Both the position numbers and the translations under genes were made by a program. Positions 16,601 through 34,317 of a stretch of DNA of 64,000 nt are shown piece after piece (the first letter of the stretch is position 1; each line of letters begins with the position of its first letter). The DNA lies in NCBI RefSeq assembly GCF_027596085.1, contig NC_072465.1, forward strand, positions 5,392,102-5,456,101, in the 5' to 3' direction. The DNA is from Anoplopoma fimbria. Taxonomy: Eukaryota > Chordata > Actinopteri > Perciformes > Anoplopomatidae. Below the pieces are notes generated by a model. The model searched no databases. It worked only from the letters and a program-made list of their open reading frames with translations, and had not been told where the DNA came from.

Positions 16601-18871
16601 GCAGTGGATGCAGATGCTGCCATTGACTCTTTGGTCACCGCCACCAGCTGAAGCCCTTCACCAGCACAGTGCTCTTCCTGGCATCGGTTGCAGGTGTTGA
16701 CCCTTACTGACGCGTACAAAAGTTCTTTCTCCTGCCAGCCCGTGCATCATTATACTGGTGTTGTTTAAGAGAATGTTGTGCTGTGACCTCGTCAGACACT
16801 GTTTCTATTTATGTTTTTTCTTCTCCGTTACTGTTCATTTTCTGACCTTCTACAATGTTGTATCTTTCTTTTTCTATTTTGTTATATTCTTCACTCTCTT
16901 TTTTTTTTTAATGTAGTATGGTTTTCTCTTATTTCGTTGTCATGCCCGAGGGGTCTTCAGGTTATTTTGGATGTTGTTCTTGCCCTCGTGGAGAGGTTGT
17001 GATATTGTTTCCATGTCGAATGCCTGCCTGTAGAATTCCTTCGAGACAGTAACTGTGATGGAAGTAAACTTGAAAACTGATTGAAAATCTGTATCCAACA
17101 ATGTGCACAGCCAGGGCCGAAGGAAAAAGAACCTCCTACACAGAGAATTTATACGATGACCTGCATTCAATACAGAATTGCTTCAGTAAATCCATGTTCA
17201 ATAAATTTACATAATTTGTCTTTTCATTACCACAATGTTGTTTTTCTGACTGTCAGGTTTTGGGTGAAGCCTCTAAGCAACTTGAACTCTCTTGGGCACT
17301 TTGAGTTTTACCATCATACACAGGAATGTCGCATTCTTCATTCCTATTTGTTGTTGCTACAGCTGTGGCAGAAATCTTTTGAAAATATGGGAACAGCAAC
17401 GTGTTTGGCATTTCTTTAAAGGACTGGGTAATAAAATTAGTTTGACATTTGTGTCTAAAAAAAATGTTTTAGATGTTTTCAAAGATTAGTTATATGAATA
17501 ATCTTACATATAGTACTCAACGATGTAAACAATCAGTCAGGTCTATGCAGCTAACATCATCTTGAGCTGGGGTGGAAATGGTCTATTACTGATGTTTTTA
17601 CAGTTAATACTACATACTACAGCCTATATGTGCAAATAGAAAATAGAAAATGGAAATCTTTGGAATAAAGTCCTTAAATGTCACACAATATTAATGACTT
17701 AACCACTATAACTCTGCCTGACCCTTTTTGTGGTGAATGTTAAGGTTATTGCATTTGTTTCATTCTTGTTAAATGTGCTGGATTGTTTTAGACATTGATG
17801 TGTTCGCCTCTTGAATGTTGAATGTGAAACTGCACCAACATTGGCGATCACAAGCAAACATGACAAGTTTTTCAAATAGAGTCTCAAACTCTCTCAAGGA
17901 CTCTTCCTTTCCTACAGCTTACATCATACGTTGCCACATATCCCCCAAGCCGCTGGAGGTTTACCCAAGGACAATCGTTCACATGGTGACATCTGTCAAG
18001 GCAGCCGAAACCAGGCCAGACAGTCTGATCTCGTGGGCTCTTCACGCATTTACTCTGCTGCTGACTGCACCGTTTCACACAAGCAAAGGTGTAGAGGCAA
18101 TGATGAGGAGATGGTTTATGGCTTTCCCCGTGGACATATTGCTATTAAAATATCTAATGAGCAGTTATGGTTCCCTTGATCGTGGCCCAGGGTTTATTGT
18201 GCAATACCTGCCAAGAATACAACAATCAATTAAAAATGACCCTCCTCTCATGGTTTTAAATTACCAGCAAGACGGATGCTGCAAAGTGGAATGGGAGGAA
18301 AATGACAAAAATAATTAGTTGTGTCTATTAAATGATTTATTTTTGCCACTTCAAATTGAGACATCAAGAAGGCGTTTGGGCATTCTGTTATATTGGCTTT
18401 AAAATCTTCTCTGGGATAGCTGGTTAAAGATTGTGATTCCTGAACAAATGCACATGGACTTGGCATTAAATCCACGGATAAAAAAGTTACTGTTTATTAC
18501 CTATAAAACCACTTAACTTTGAACTATAGTAGGCAGAGCAGAAAACTGTTCGGTGCAACGCAGTTGGTCTCCTCACCTGATTTGCTGTGACTTTATTTGC
18601 CATTTAAGCTTAACAGAGGGACTCTGACCATCATCTTTACTGCTGTAAAGCTCTTTGCAAAATATAAATACAAAAAGGAAGGGCCCCTACAGACTGAAAA
18701 GATTAAGTTACATAATACCCTTGTATTAAGGTACAATCATTATTCAAAGTAATGAACTTGTTGGTGTTTATTTATTTCATCTTATTTCAATGCATACAAA
18801 TATTACAATAAATACTTTAAAGGCAAAACCTGTGATCAAATGTAAACATAGCCTCATCAACGACCAATTCA

Positions 18872-18939
18872 AAATAAAGGAGTGACAAACTCAGACTAGT
18901 TTGTCACTCCTTTATTTCCGCACAAACTCAGACTAGAAA
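18872..18939. repeat. perfect 20-bp inverted repeat with flanking direct repeat
   Basis: AAATAAAGGAGTGACAAACT (18872-18891) and its exact reverse complement (18898-18917) flank a 6-base loop, CAGACT. A second copy of CAAACTCAGACTAG, the sequence spanning the arm end, loop and next arm start, follows at about 18925-18938. The arrangement looks like a snap-back copying event, or possibly a tiny element. Confidence 0.8.
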
Positions 18940-19180
18940 ACACTGAAAACTAATTTAGTGATGTTGTATTTGCCACCCATTCCATCCTCTTATTCTCTAC
19001 AAGCTCTCTCTCTGTTTACTTTGCAACAGTCCACTGGAATGTGTAAGTACTAGTTTGGCCAATCAGGACAAACCCACCACATCCCCACCCAGTACCAGCT
19101 GTGTAAACATCTGTGCACCTACAGATGGGATCAACATCTTTTTCAGATGAGAAAGCAACACAACAGCTAAGGTGACTTAC

Positions 19181-19381
19181 CTCCATTGACCTTGTCTCCT
19201 GCCCACGTCTTGCATGACATCCACTTCGCAGGCATTGTGGCGCCTCCAGGGTGTTGAACTGATGAGCGCTTCCCTCGGTTCGTCTGGGACCTGCCTGACA
19301 AGGTTCTCAGATGAGTGTGTATGATCATTGATGCTCTCGTTCCAGAACTTGCCAGCCCTACTGTCCCCATCGTGTCCTTGT
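19181..19381 (-). other. exon-like segment, minus strand, unassigned
   Basis: The acceptor CCTCTGATTATAG and perfect donor ATGGAG|GTAAGTCA bound 201 bp, a multiple of three. Two frames are open throughout. One reads in part KFWNESINDH and STPWRRHNACEVDVMQ. The other contains SVQHPGGATMPAKWMSCKTW. I recognise neither, and no partner exon was found. It is independent of tafa4, whose stop lies 12 kb upstream on the same strand, unless it belongs to a downstream gene. Confidence 0.3.
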
Positions 19382-19399
19382 CTATAATCAGAGGACAGA

Positions 19400-24298
<4,899 letters not shown>

Positions 24299-25361
24299 GC
24301 AGATTATTAATGACTTTCATCCAGGTAAAATGGGAAAATCTCACACACTTAAATTAGTTGTTTTCTGACATTCTGTGCCAGGGGCAGATAGAATGAAATG
24401 TTATGCGGTGACAGTGTTCCTCTCTCTACCCTTTCAAAGGCATACTATAGTTTTTTCTCCTCGCTCTATCTCGCTATCCTCTTCCTGTTTGTCTACTTTG
24501 TTTCCTTCTTCTTTTCCTTGCATGGTTTCTCCTTCAACTCTCCCATTCTATCATTTTTTTTTTCACTTTTATTTCTCTCTTGCTCTTTGCGGCCATCTGC
24601 TCTTTTGTTCCTCTCTGGCTATGTTGTTGTCATGCTGGCATGAAGGCTTACCCACCATTTCACAGAGAAAAACATTACAAAGCGAGAGCATAGAGATAGA
24701 CTGAAAAAAGGAGCGGAGCCAGAGAGGAAAAACTATACCTGGCATGCATGGAATCACCCCTGGACTGGCGATGTGAGGGCTGAAGAAAAGGAGAGCACCA
24801 GGAAAGCCTTTCTCTCCCCCCTCCGCTCACTCCGTCTCAGCCAGAATCAATGCTCCAAAATCCCCCAAAGCCAGATCCTCTTACATCCTATCAATTATTC
24901 AGCCTGCCTCTTTTGTACAACTACTCCTGTTTACAAGGACTGCCTGGCCAATTGTAAATGTTTGCGTGCCCACTGAGCCCCAATCACCCAACCACACACG
25001 TTGACTCCACAGTGATTTAGCTCTATTCTGCCCCCCACCTAAACACACACACAATCCTCACATCTGCGCTGACGGGGCATTTGTCAGGCTGGCACAGAGG
25101 CAGCCGTAGAGGCCGATAGCCCTGAGCTCTGAGGGCAAACAAGGTAGAGCGGGATGCGAGGCGCCAGTCAACGCCTGCATATAGCTTCACGTCTGAGCTG
25201 AGGTCTGGCTGAGGGCACGGCATCTGGCTGCCAGTCCCGACAGATGTGAAGCCATGGTCTGAAAATGCACCAGCAGGGTAGCTGGCAGACAGAAACAACA
25301 AGTGTTATTTCTCAATGCATGCCTATTAATACGTAAAAAGACAAGTTCCCAACCCCTCTAC

Positions 25362-25565
25362 CATCAATGTGGCCCTTTAGCTCCTCAATGACCTTTCTGT
25401 TGGTGAAATTTTTCTCATCAGTCTTTCTGAAAAGCTTTAACATGTTCCTCAGGTTTTCGAAATGGGTATCTACTGGATCATTAACTTCAGGCAGCCATAA
25501 ATTCCAAAGCTTACCTATTCTTTTGTATGCAGCATATTCCATAACTGGTGGCACACTGCAGAAAC
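25362..25565 (-). other. protein-like open segment, minus strand, unassigned
   Basis: Between the acceptor ACCCCTTTTTCAG and a possible donor ATTGATG|GTAGAG lie 204 bp with phase 1 at both ends. The 67 whole codons include MEYAAYKRIGKLWNLWLPEV, NDPVDTHFENLRNMLKLFRK and TDEKNFTNRKVIEELKGHID. The charge pattern and lack of low complexity look like a folded helical protein. A second strong donor (AATAG|GTAAGC) lies inside. It may be an exon of an unrecognised gene or a fragment of a mobile-element protein. I cannot name it. Confidence 0.3.
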
Positions 25566-27242
25566 CTGAAAAAGGGGTTTAAGTCTCTCTGTCACATCCA
25601 AGCTAGCTGTTATTTTACTAGCCTCTGTAATGGTTGTGTAATGAAAGCTCTTATTGGGGTTTCTTTCATCTTTTTTCAAAGTGAGTCATTTTTTTAACAC
25701 CAAAAAAACAATTCATTCATCGGCATATAAAAAGCTATAGCTCCCTTGAACGTGTTCTTTTATATCTTCACACACCCTCGTGGCATTTTTCAGCTTTATC
25801 AGGATAATAAATGGCCTCTAAAAAGTCGACACCGGCCCTGTCCGTCGCCCATTAAAACTATGGCCAGTTCTATATTATTTAGCCTCAAGTTTTCCAGAAT
25901 TGTGTTTCCTATCGTGCAGTGTAGTTTGGGCTTAGATTGGGTTATGGTCAGGCAAAGCAGAGATAAGCAATTGGGGTTAGGGAAAAGGTGTAAATAAGGG
26001 CGACAGGGAAGTGAACTTGGACACCAACACGGGTTTGACTTTGGCTCTCTGTTGGAGCTGTAGGTGTTGAAAGCTAACTACAAGAGGAGGAAGAGCATTA
26101 ACATAACCACCACAGCAGGAGAATCACAACATGTTTTTGGTTTAAAAATGACAAGGCACTCAAGTTTCACTATAGCAGCAGACGCCCATTAAGATGTAGA
26201 CAGAGAACCACAGGACCATGTTTCAGCAGAAACATGAATGAAAGAAAAAGATGCTAGTGGGAACAGAAGCTAGCTAGTCGAGGGGGCAGGAGTTTGGCTC
26301 TCTTTACCTAATACTATATTTTATAACTTTTGCGGCCTCCGCATTTTAAGGTTTTTAAAACTGAAGCAGTCGGCCACGGAGACGGTGCAACTAATGGCTT
26401 CTGTGTGTTTGATCCTCCATTGTTCTGTCTCATCACTCTCTCCATGCCTCACCTAACAGGGAAATGTATGAGGGTGTTGTGTCTTCACCCAATGCACCAG
26501 ACAGGAGACATCTCTCAGGAAAACAAACCAGTAATTTGGTGAATAAGGAAGGAGTAGCACATTTGGATAATTAATTGTGAAAAATGCATGCATACTTAGC
26601 TGTTGTTTTCATCGGGGCAAACCCTGAAACCCTTACTAGTTGGCTATTCCTCCATTCTTTTTTTCTGACAATTAAAATCATATAATGTGTCATCTGCATG
26701 TGAATTCTCTCTGTTGTGTGTGTTTTCACATGTCAGGGAGCTCGCTACATGTTTGACAGTAATACAGTGTGACAGTAAAGTTAATGTAATTTCTTCTAAT
26801 TAGAAACAGGCTTTAAATAGCACTGTTTCTATACAATATTCGAGTGCCACAGGCCACGCACCACACTATAGTGTATGTAGTCCTTCTGCTCAGCAGTACC
26901 AGCAAGCTACGCTTTTCTCCTGCAAGCACTGTCTGAAAATTATCATACTGTCATGTGTATACGTGTGTAATCTTATAGCTTCAGTAGGCACATTTACATA
27001 TGTCCTTTCTGTCAGCGTATGCAGCTCATACCTTTAAATACAATGGAGATATTGTGTATTGAAATGTATGTTTCTGGTTTCTGATAGCTGCCGTCTACAT
27101 TATCAGTGTTACTGTGCATTCAGTTCTTGATTTTTTTTTTTTTTGCATGTTGTAGCATAAAGCTAGACAAAATTACATTTACCACCAAATATGAATTGCT
27201 GACATCGGCCATTTATTTATTCAAACCCTCTTGTGTGAACAG

Positions 27243-27244
<2 letters not shown>

Positions 27245-27303
<59 letters not shown>
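27245..27303. repeat. (AC)n microsatellite
   Basis: Uninterrupted AC array of about 59 bp. Confidence 0.95.
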
Positions 27304-27304
<1 letters not shown>

Positions 27305-27419
27305 TCATACACAAATACATAAAGAGTATATATACTGCAAGTGCTCAATACAAACGGCACAATGGTCGCTGCCAGTTAATATGCATGTATGTATGTCCCA
27401 AACACACATGCACGTGCAC

Positions 27420-27720
27420 ACCGCGGGGCTCTGTTATCAGTGCTGCTCACATTGGCAACGACGCATGCATTGCCAAGACTGCCAGGCCCCGGCCATGGTA
27501 ATGCAGCCCGTTAGTCTAACAAAGGCTCAGGTCAATGGAGCCTCCAGTGGCTAATTGCTTCAGAGAGATAAGTGAGTTTGACGACGCAGCAAGGAACGGC
27601 TCAGCGAGAGGAAGCAGTGAGGGAGGGGGTGTTAATGAATCCCCCGTTCACTCCACCGTCAATATCGGCCCGTCGCAGGCCTGCCGCAAAATGAATATTA
27701 AACACAGTTTTGATTGTTTG
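27420..27720. promoter_or_regulatory. candidate conserved noncoding element
   Basis: GC-richer, repeat-free stretch following the AC array, with GTGGCTAATTGCTTC, GTTAATGAATCCCC and AATGAATATTAAACAC. Its plus frame stays open (MEPPVANCFREISEFDD...) for about 100 codons but looks like no family. It reads more like an enhancer than a gene. Confidence 0.2.
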
Positions 27721-28714
27721 CTGTTTTCTTTGTTTGTTTGCTTGGTTTCATTGAATTTAAATGGGCTGTGTTGTGGTGTTTTTGTCACATATGCTATGCT
27801 GGGTAAGAGAGTGGAGCTAATGCAATCAATCCCTGCAGAATCACCTGACGGCTAACCAGCTGTGCTAGCCAATAAATTCACATGACCGTGTTGCACTAAT
27901 CTAACGTGCTGCACCAGAATACTGAGTGAAGGGAACTGACTGCATGATAACAGGACTTAATGCAATTAGATGGAGGTTTAATAATGCATTTTTTGAGCGC
28001 TTTTGTGCACACATTTGAGTAATTACATGTCACGGGTATTGCGTTAAAAAGATTTGATCTATTGAAGGAAACATTTTGGCTTGAGTTGATTTGTTCCCTC
28101 TGAAGTGACAAGACCAGCGACTGCACTGATTACACTGATCTTCCTCATCAGCTAATCTCCCTCTGACTGATATTAAATCAATGTCAGTTTCAGACAGAAA
28201 GAGGTGGTGCCCGTTTCCGGCACAATGGCAAAAAGCTCACTTTTCCAAGAGGCGACTCAAGTTGTCACATATCTTTCTACCTCTGACTGAATCACTTCAT
28301 GTGAAGATTACTATTCTCACTGAACATGAATCCTGAACCCATGTTTCCTGGATACGGCTGGAGGCTAATACAAATTGGAGTTGACAAAAGATGATGCATT
28401 AGCCAAGACAACGGTGTTTCATCCCTTTATTTCTCCCTCTCCAGGTACCGATTGTGTGAATTGCCGACGAGCGTGATGATGGACTATTGGAGGCGTTTGT
28501 GTTGACGATGCAAGTGGCCTCTCGGGAGCCACCCAGGCTTAGCGCATAAACAAAGACATACTTAAAATACTCTTCACTCGCACCCCCTCTCTCAAACACC
28601 ACAGCCATACCTCTCTATCTCTGTTTTTTTTTCTTTTAGGCAGCTCATCGTTCTTCTGTTTTTCCATTCTCTCTCAAACTGCCTATCATCTGTCATTAGC
28701 ATTTTCTTCTACAG

Positions 28715-28814
28715 GCATGTCCTCCATGCGGTTTGTTTGCCTCTATTGGTCGGGTCCCATCAGTTGCAAACCCGTGGAGATGAATGCAACCAGTCTCCAC
28801 GGGACGTTTGGGAG
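28715..28814 (+). other. exon-like segment, plus strand, unassigned
   Basis: A long pyrimidine-rich tract ending ATTTTCTTCTACAG is followed by 100 bp and then a consensus donor, TTTGGGAG|GTAAGACT. Two of the three frames are open across it (MSSMRFVCLYWSG... and HVLHAVCLPLLVG...). Neither resembles a family I know. It could be an internal exon of an unannotated or noncoding plus-strand transcript, or a chance pairing of splice signals. Confidence 0.25.
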
Positions 28815-31028
28815 GTAAGACTCCCATTGACACATTACAGACACATCCCCTTTCAGTTAAAACAAGATTATTTTTTTAAAAACAGAATAATGTGTCTCTA
28901 TGCACAAGTCATATGGTGAATAGACTTATTCTATTATGTTTGAAGTCAGCTGGTAACAAGGATTTTAAATTTGTTTTTTACTCAAAGAACAGAGAATGTA
29001 TAGACCTGTGGAGATGCAGTAATGCTTGCTAAATTTTTATTCTAAGTAACTTCTCATTAAAGGTGAATATGGTAATAGGAAATCCCTCCAAGATACCTTG
29101 AGGCCTCTCAGCAAGTTCAGTCGTCTTCCTTCTCATAAATTGGCAAAGGCGGAGGAGAGTATGTCTGCTCCGCTGCAGGGCTGGCCAGCCTGCACAGTAC
29201 TCGTAAACACACGTACGATTGTGCACTTTGCAGATTTTCTTGTTAAATAGCAGTGACCTGAGACGAGTTGTGAATCTCTCCCTGGCAGGTCTTCTCTGAC
29301 TGTCTGAGCCTTGTTGGAACTGAGGGCGGAGCTGCAGCGTCAAACCCCATCCACCAGGGAGCATTGCAGCGCAGCGCAAATTGTCTTCAAATATTGATTC
29401 TGCTGCAGAGAGCTACGTAGGACGGAGGGAGCAAGGCGCCAGGCCCATCTGCAGAACACCAAACCTCTAAGGGAGATACAGAGAGAGGTGGAAAGAGAGG
29501 GGAGAAAGGTGAGGAGGGGAGAGGGGCAGGAAAGCAAATAAAAGCCTTCATATTCACATTCTCTGCTGATTCCTGTTGTCCCACATTAGTATGGTTGTGG
29601 GTGGGAGGCTCGCAAAGTTTTTGTGTGAATGTAGATGTATTTGCTTGTATACGAAATCTAAATGGACCATTGTAGCTGAGACACTGCTGAAGGAAAGAGG
29701 GCATTGTGGTGTGACTGGCCTAACTGCAGTGCTGCACCGTAGGCCTAAAAATATTCCATGTCAGTGGTCCCGAGAGAAGCCCGGTGCTATCCAGGCCTCT
29801 CAGTAATGAGGGAGTGGAGCTGCCTGCCACTGGTAGCCCTGCTGTCCCCCCAGCTCCCTCTGGCTCAGAGCTCAGCACTGGAGCTGGAGAGGCAGCGGCT
29901 GAGCTCCCACAGATTTATCATAGCTCACAAAGCAGCATGTCTGAATGCAGAGGCTCTCATTCGCAGAGGAGCAGCCCCTGGCGGGCTAACCCCTAGGCAC
30001 ACTGACCCAACACATTCACATATCAGAGGGGCAGACAGATGCAGTTTGAGAAAGACTTGCACTTGGATGTGTCTACAAGAGGAAAAAATGGAAAGTATGA
30101 GAGCAAAAAAGCAGCACACTGGTACAAACGGCTGAGAAATAAAGATAATATGGCATGTGAAAAACTACTCTAAATGGGACATCTATTGTATTATATGCAA
30201 TGTGGCAGAAAAGAGATGGGCACAAGAGAGGGACAGAAAGGTTCAAAGAAGAGGCGGATGGAGATAATTGAGAGATTTAAGGTGGTTGTTTGGGATGCTA
30301 CGCTATTATACTCAGTGCGGTAATGATCAAACCCTGTGGGGGAAAAAACATGTTTGCAAAGGGAAGGTTGAACTGCCATTATCGTTAGCAATTATTTCAG
30401 TATATCTCACTGAAGCATAGATGTGGAGGGGGGGTTCTGGAGGCAATCAATAGGCAATGTGCACACAAAAACATACTGCATCTCCTAATAAAGGTAGTTA
30501 AAAAAGACCCCTATTCATTGAATTGTTTTGTGTTTACAGTGCCTCTGAAAATGACAAACCTGAACATTAAGAGAGAAAAAGCGGAGAGCCATCCCAGTAA
30601 AGTGAAATAACAACATAAACACAACTAGTCCTTCTTGTTTGAACATTTTATGGGCTTCCTTTTAACAGTTAACATAAGAGATGTCAAAGATTGAATATAA
30701 TAGATCAAAGATATATAACTTTGAAGACTGAGCTTGGAAATGTTTCTGGGCAAAAATGAGACAATGAATCACACTTTGCTAGTTCATATTGTGCCAAGCT
30801 GTACGTAAGTGAGGCTCAATAGTCAGAGCCATTTTTAACCAATTACTACTCAGGAATAATGGGGCGTGATATATATTTATATATATTTATCTACTTCAAG
30901 TGTTAAGACATTTTACAAAATGCTCAACTCCGATTTCATGTGACATCCACAGCAAAAGATGGGAGATATCTAGAAAAACAAAAACATTCCCAAACGGTTT
31001 CGACTAGTGCAAATATCTTACATGAATT
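28815..31028. other. region 3' of tafa4, no gene seen
   Basis: No recognisable exon. It includes a purine-rich run (29460-29530) and AT-rich dinucleotide stretches (ATATATTTATATATATTTAT at about 30870-30892). Confidence 0.5.
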
Positions 31029-31670
31029 TTTAATATGTTGTTATGATCCTAGAATGCAATTCCTAATTAGAACTGCAAAATGACTCCCGCAAAACAGTCT
31101 TCATGGCTGTGACTTGACCCACAAGAGCAATTTGATGCTAATTTGCTATTTGCTAGTTATGAGCTGCTATCTCTTTCATTTCTCCCAAATCATCTCCACT
31201 GTCTCCAGAACAAGCTCTACATATTGGCAATCGGTCTGGACGGTGTCCAGCAGCACTCAAAGCACAGCTTTTAGTTCACATCTCACACTCATCCACAAAT
31301 GCTTTGTTGAAATATATATTTTGAAATGCATAATCAGTCTTTGAAATCGACCATTTCTTTTTATCAATCCACATTTAGTCCATTATTGGAAAATAAGAGT
31401 TCATTTTTGTCCAGATTTACCCTGGGTGTCCATGATTGTAGTCCCTTGGTCTCAACCACCAGCATACTGTGTATGCTGTATGTGTGGCTCCATGTAGCCA
31501 AGTGTACGTAGTTTGTGATGAATACATTTTATCCCATTGTTTTGTGATGGATGGCCTGACAGTGGTCCTTTCCTTGGTATTTTTCCCCATAGTACAGTAA
31601 ATGTGTGTGAGTCATCCATCCTTTCCACATTGAGAGTTTCAGGTTTTCACGTGGCTCAGTGGCTCTCTTG

Positions 31671-31682
31671 CTATCGTGTGAC
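31671..31682 (-). CDS. tafa4: tafa4 terminal coding exon (VTR and stop)
   Basis: Minus-strand TTTCTTTTTCAG|GTCACACGATAG provides a strong acceptor followed at once by Val-Thr-Arg-stop. Joined in phase 0 to the Lys codon ending exon 3, this yields the ending KTTKVTR known from TAFA4. Only 12 bases are coding; the rest of the exon is 3' untranslated. The nearest poly(A)-signal-like hexamer on this strand is ATTAAA at 31034-31029, which would give a 3' UTR of about 650 bases. No AATAAA is seen between the stop and that point. Transcript data would be needed to fix the 3' end. Confidence 0.85.
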   Translation of the reverse strand, partial: VTR

Positions 31683-32612
31683 CTGAAAAAGAAACAATAC
31701 CACAGATAAGACAAGAGGATCAGTGTCACAGAGACATGTAATTACAGTGTCCCGCTTCACACTCACTGAACGAATGTTCCCATTCAATCAGAGGTCAGGG
31801 GGAGAATATTCCAAATCCAACCATTTCCTCTCTATTTCAGACTCTGTGTCTTTTTTTGGTTGATTGCAAATTTTTGTTTGCAGTCTCGCAGTCTGACTGT
31901 TTGCAGGGACCAATAGTGTCTCGACTGCTAAAGCTGGATTTCACATGTCTCGGAGCTGTAATGGTTTGTTTACACTTAGTGTTGAAGGGAGATATAATAA
32001 TAATTGGAGATGTACAGAGGTTGTTTTCCTCCAACAAACCCCGTCCAATGTGCATTTATAAAAAAAACAAAAAAGTGTGAAGATGTGCTCATATATTGTA
32101 AAATCCAGTTTTAGTCCTGAGAAGGCTGTAAATGTTTCACCATAAAGCCACAGATAGGAAATGGAACTTGTGAGAATATATGTCAGAAGGTGCCATGTCT
32201 TTGCTGTTCTTGTTTAACAGCGTTCTGGTTCCTCAGTCAGACATCTTTTCTACAGTACACCTACGCTGTGTGGGAGTGAAAGAGATGGACACATACACAA
32301 CATCATGGTGTATGGGATGCTGAGATGGTGAAAGGAGGTCAGAAAGAGAGACGCAGGATAAAGAAGAGAGAGACACAGAGGGAGCAGGAGAGCAGGGCCG
32401 TGCGTGCAGTTGCCAGGGAATCGTTGTCTCACTGCAACCATCTTCAGTGACATCTGCCACCAAGTCTCCAAGTAACTGCTCCCAGGTCCCAAAGCACCTT
32501 GCAAATATACAATTAATGTCCACGGATGCAGTCAGCCATTGGCTCCTCACTCCTCTCTCAGCTGAGCAGCTAGTCAGAAAGGGTGGGAGACAAAACAAGG
32601 GAGAGAAGAAGT

Positions 32613-32637
32613 AGAAGAAGAAGAAGAAGAAGAAGAG
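32613..32637. repeat. (GAA)8 microsatellite
   Basis: Short GAA array within tafa4 intron 3, in a purine-rich stretch (TTC on the sense strand of the gene). Confidence 0.9.
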
Positions 32638-32689
32638 AGATGGCACCATGCAACAGGATGAGGATAATTGCAGCTACCAGTCCCAGAGT

Positions 32690-32925
32690 TGGTGTTAGGC
32701 CCAGGGTCATTAATTCCACTGCCTGTGACTGAGCCCAGCAGTGCCTCTGTTCCTCAGTCTATCCCACTCACCAATTTAATTATGACTCTTAATTGTAAAG
32801 CCTCTGTGGAAGGCTCCAGCCATAATGCATTCTAATGAATGCGACAGATGTTGTGCTGTTATGCCATCTCCCGAGCAATTACTCTTATGGCGCCTGCGCC
32901 GCTTTCCTCACAAATGTTTCTTTTT
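32690..32925. promoter_or_regulatory. candidate conserved noncoding element in tafa4 intron 3
   Basis: A repeat-free stretch with clustered motifs: CCAATTTAATTATGACTC, CTTAATTGTAAAGCC, GCCATAATGCATTC, CTAATGAATGCGACAG and GAGCAATTACTC. It lies between coding exons 3 and 4 and has no open frame of interest. It resembles conserved enhancers in texture only. Confidence 0.25.
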
Positions 32926-33928
32926 TTTAATATATTTCACCTGTAAATAAACTGCACCTGCTTCTTCCCACGACAAGCAATCTGGCACGTACATACACAC
33001 ACACACCCCAGCAGTCAGTCCCGCAAATTAACTTTCACACTTCAACAGCTTACAAAGGGCCATGAAGGACTCTCATTTAAATCAATTTATCTCGTCTGAA
33101 TAGCGTCGGTTTACATGGCATCACACAGCGGTTGTCTGGGGTACAGAGTGTACACAGGTCCTGTGTTTTCTCCATCAGTTTATTGTCACCCTCGCCAGAG
33201 GAGATACAGTTACAGCGGATTAACGAATAAGGCTCACCAGGGGGGCTTGCTTGTATATTAGCTCTGTATCTGTTTCTCCGTAATTTCTTATTGATGTGTG
33301 AAATTAGTGCTTAAATTAGATTACACTCATTTGTGGGCATCTTGAAGATCCAAACAAGCTTTGTTTATAACATTATCTTTAATTTGCTTGGTGAACATCT
33401 GAGTTCTTTCTTTTCTTATACAGTTTGATGCAGAATGAAAAACACCAATAAAAGTAATCTATTTGAAAGTTTGAAAGTTTACCACACACTAATTCATGTG
33501 AGATGTTTCACAGGTAAAAAAAAAGAGAAAAGAATCGATTGAAGATCAAGGTCAATTCTAGCTCCATCAAATATGAGTCAAGATGGAAGATGCTCAGTCA
33601 TATATATATTTATTCTTTCTGGACACAATGTGTTTCTCAAGAGGCTTTTTTATGTGAACACAGGTTACATGCTTTGTTGCTGCTTACAAATTAGAAGTTA
33701 TCAAAGACTGTAGTAATTAGAGTCGGCTGTATACCCGGTAGGGACAATGTGAAAGCACTAAAACAGAACAGGAAAAAAAGGAAAGGAAAGGATGTATGAG
33801 ATCCCATGTGCATCAAATCTACATACAATGGATCAGTGTCAGAAATAACACTTATAGACAGACGTAGGGAGAAAGAGAGACCGGCATGCAATTACCTGCA
33901 TGTGTATACAACTATGCAAATGTCACTA

Positions 33929-34303
<375 letters not shown>

Positions 34304-34317
34304 TCATAAATGCCAAG

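Larger units (their letters stand above)
7301..18871. other. long stretch without recognised genes
   Basis: AT-rich sequence. It contains the GA array at 7733, imperfect CA at about 14281-14314, an octamer (ATGCAAAT) at about 10462, and the motif-rich block at 13280-13690. The 167-codon open frame at 17815-18318 (plus) matches no family I know and is within chance expectation. Confidence 0.5.

Noticed and set aside
17815..18318. 167-codon open frame on the plus strand
   Set aside because: No recognised domain, no clear splice borders, and a frame this long is expected about once or twice by chance in 64 kb.
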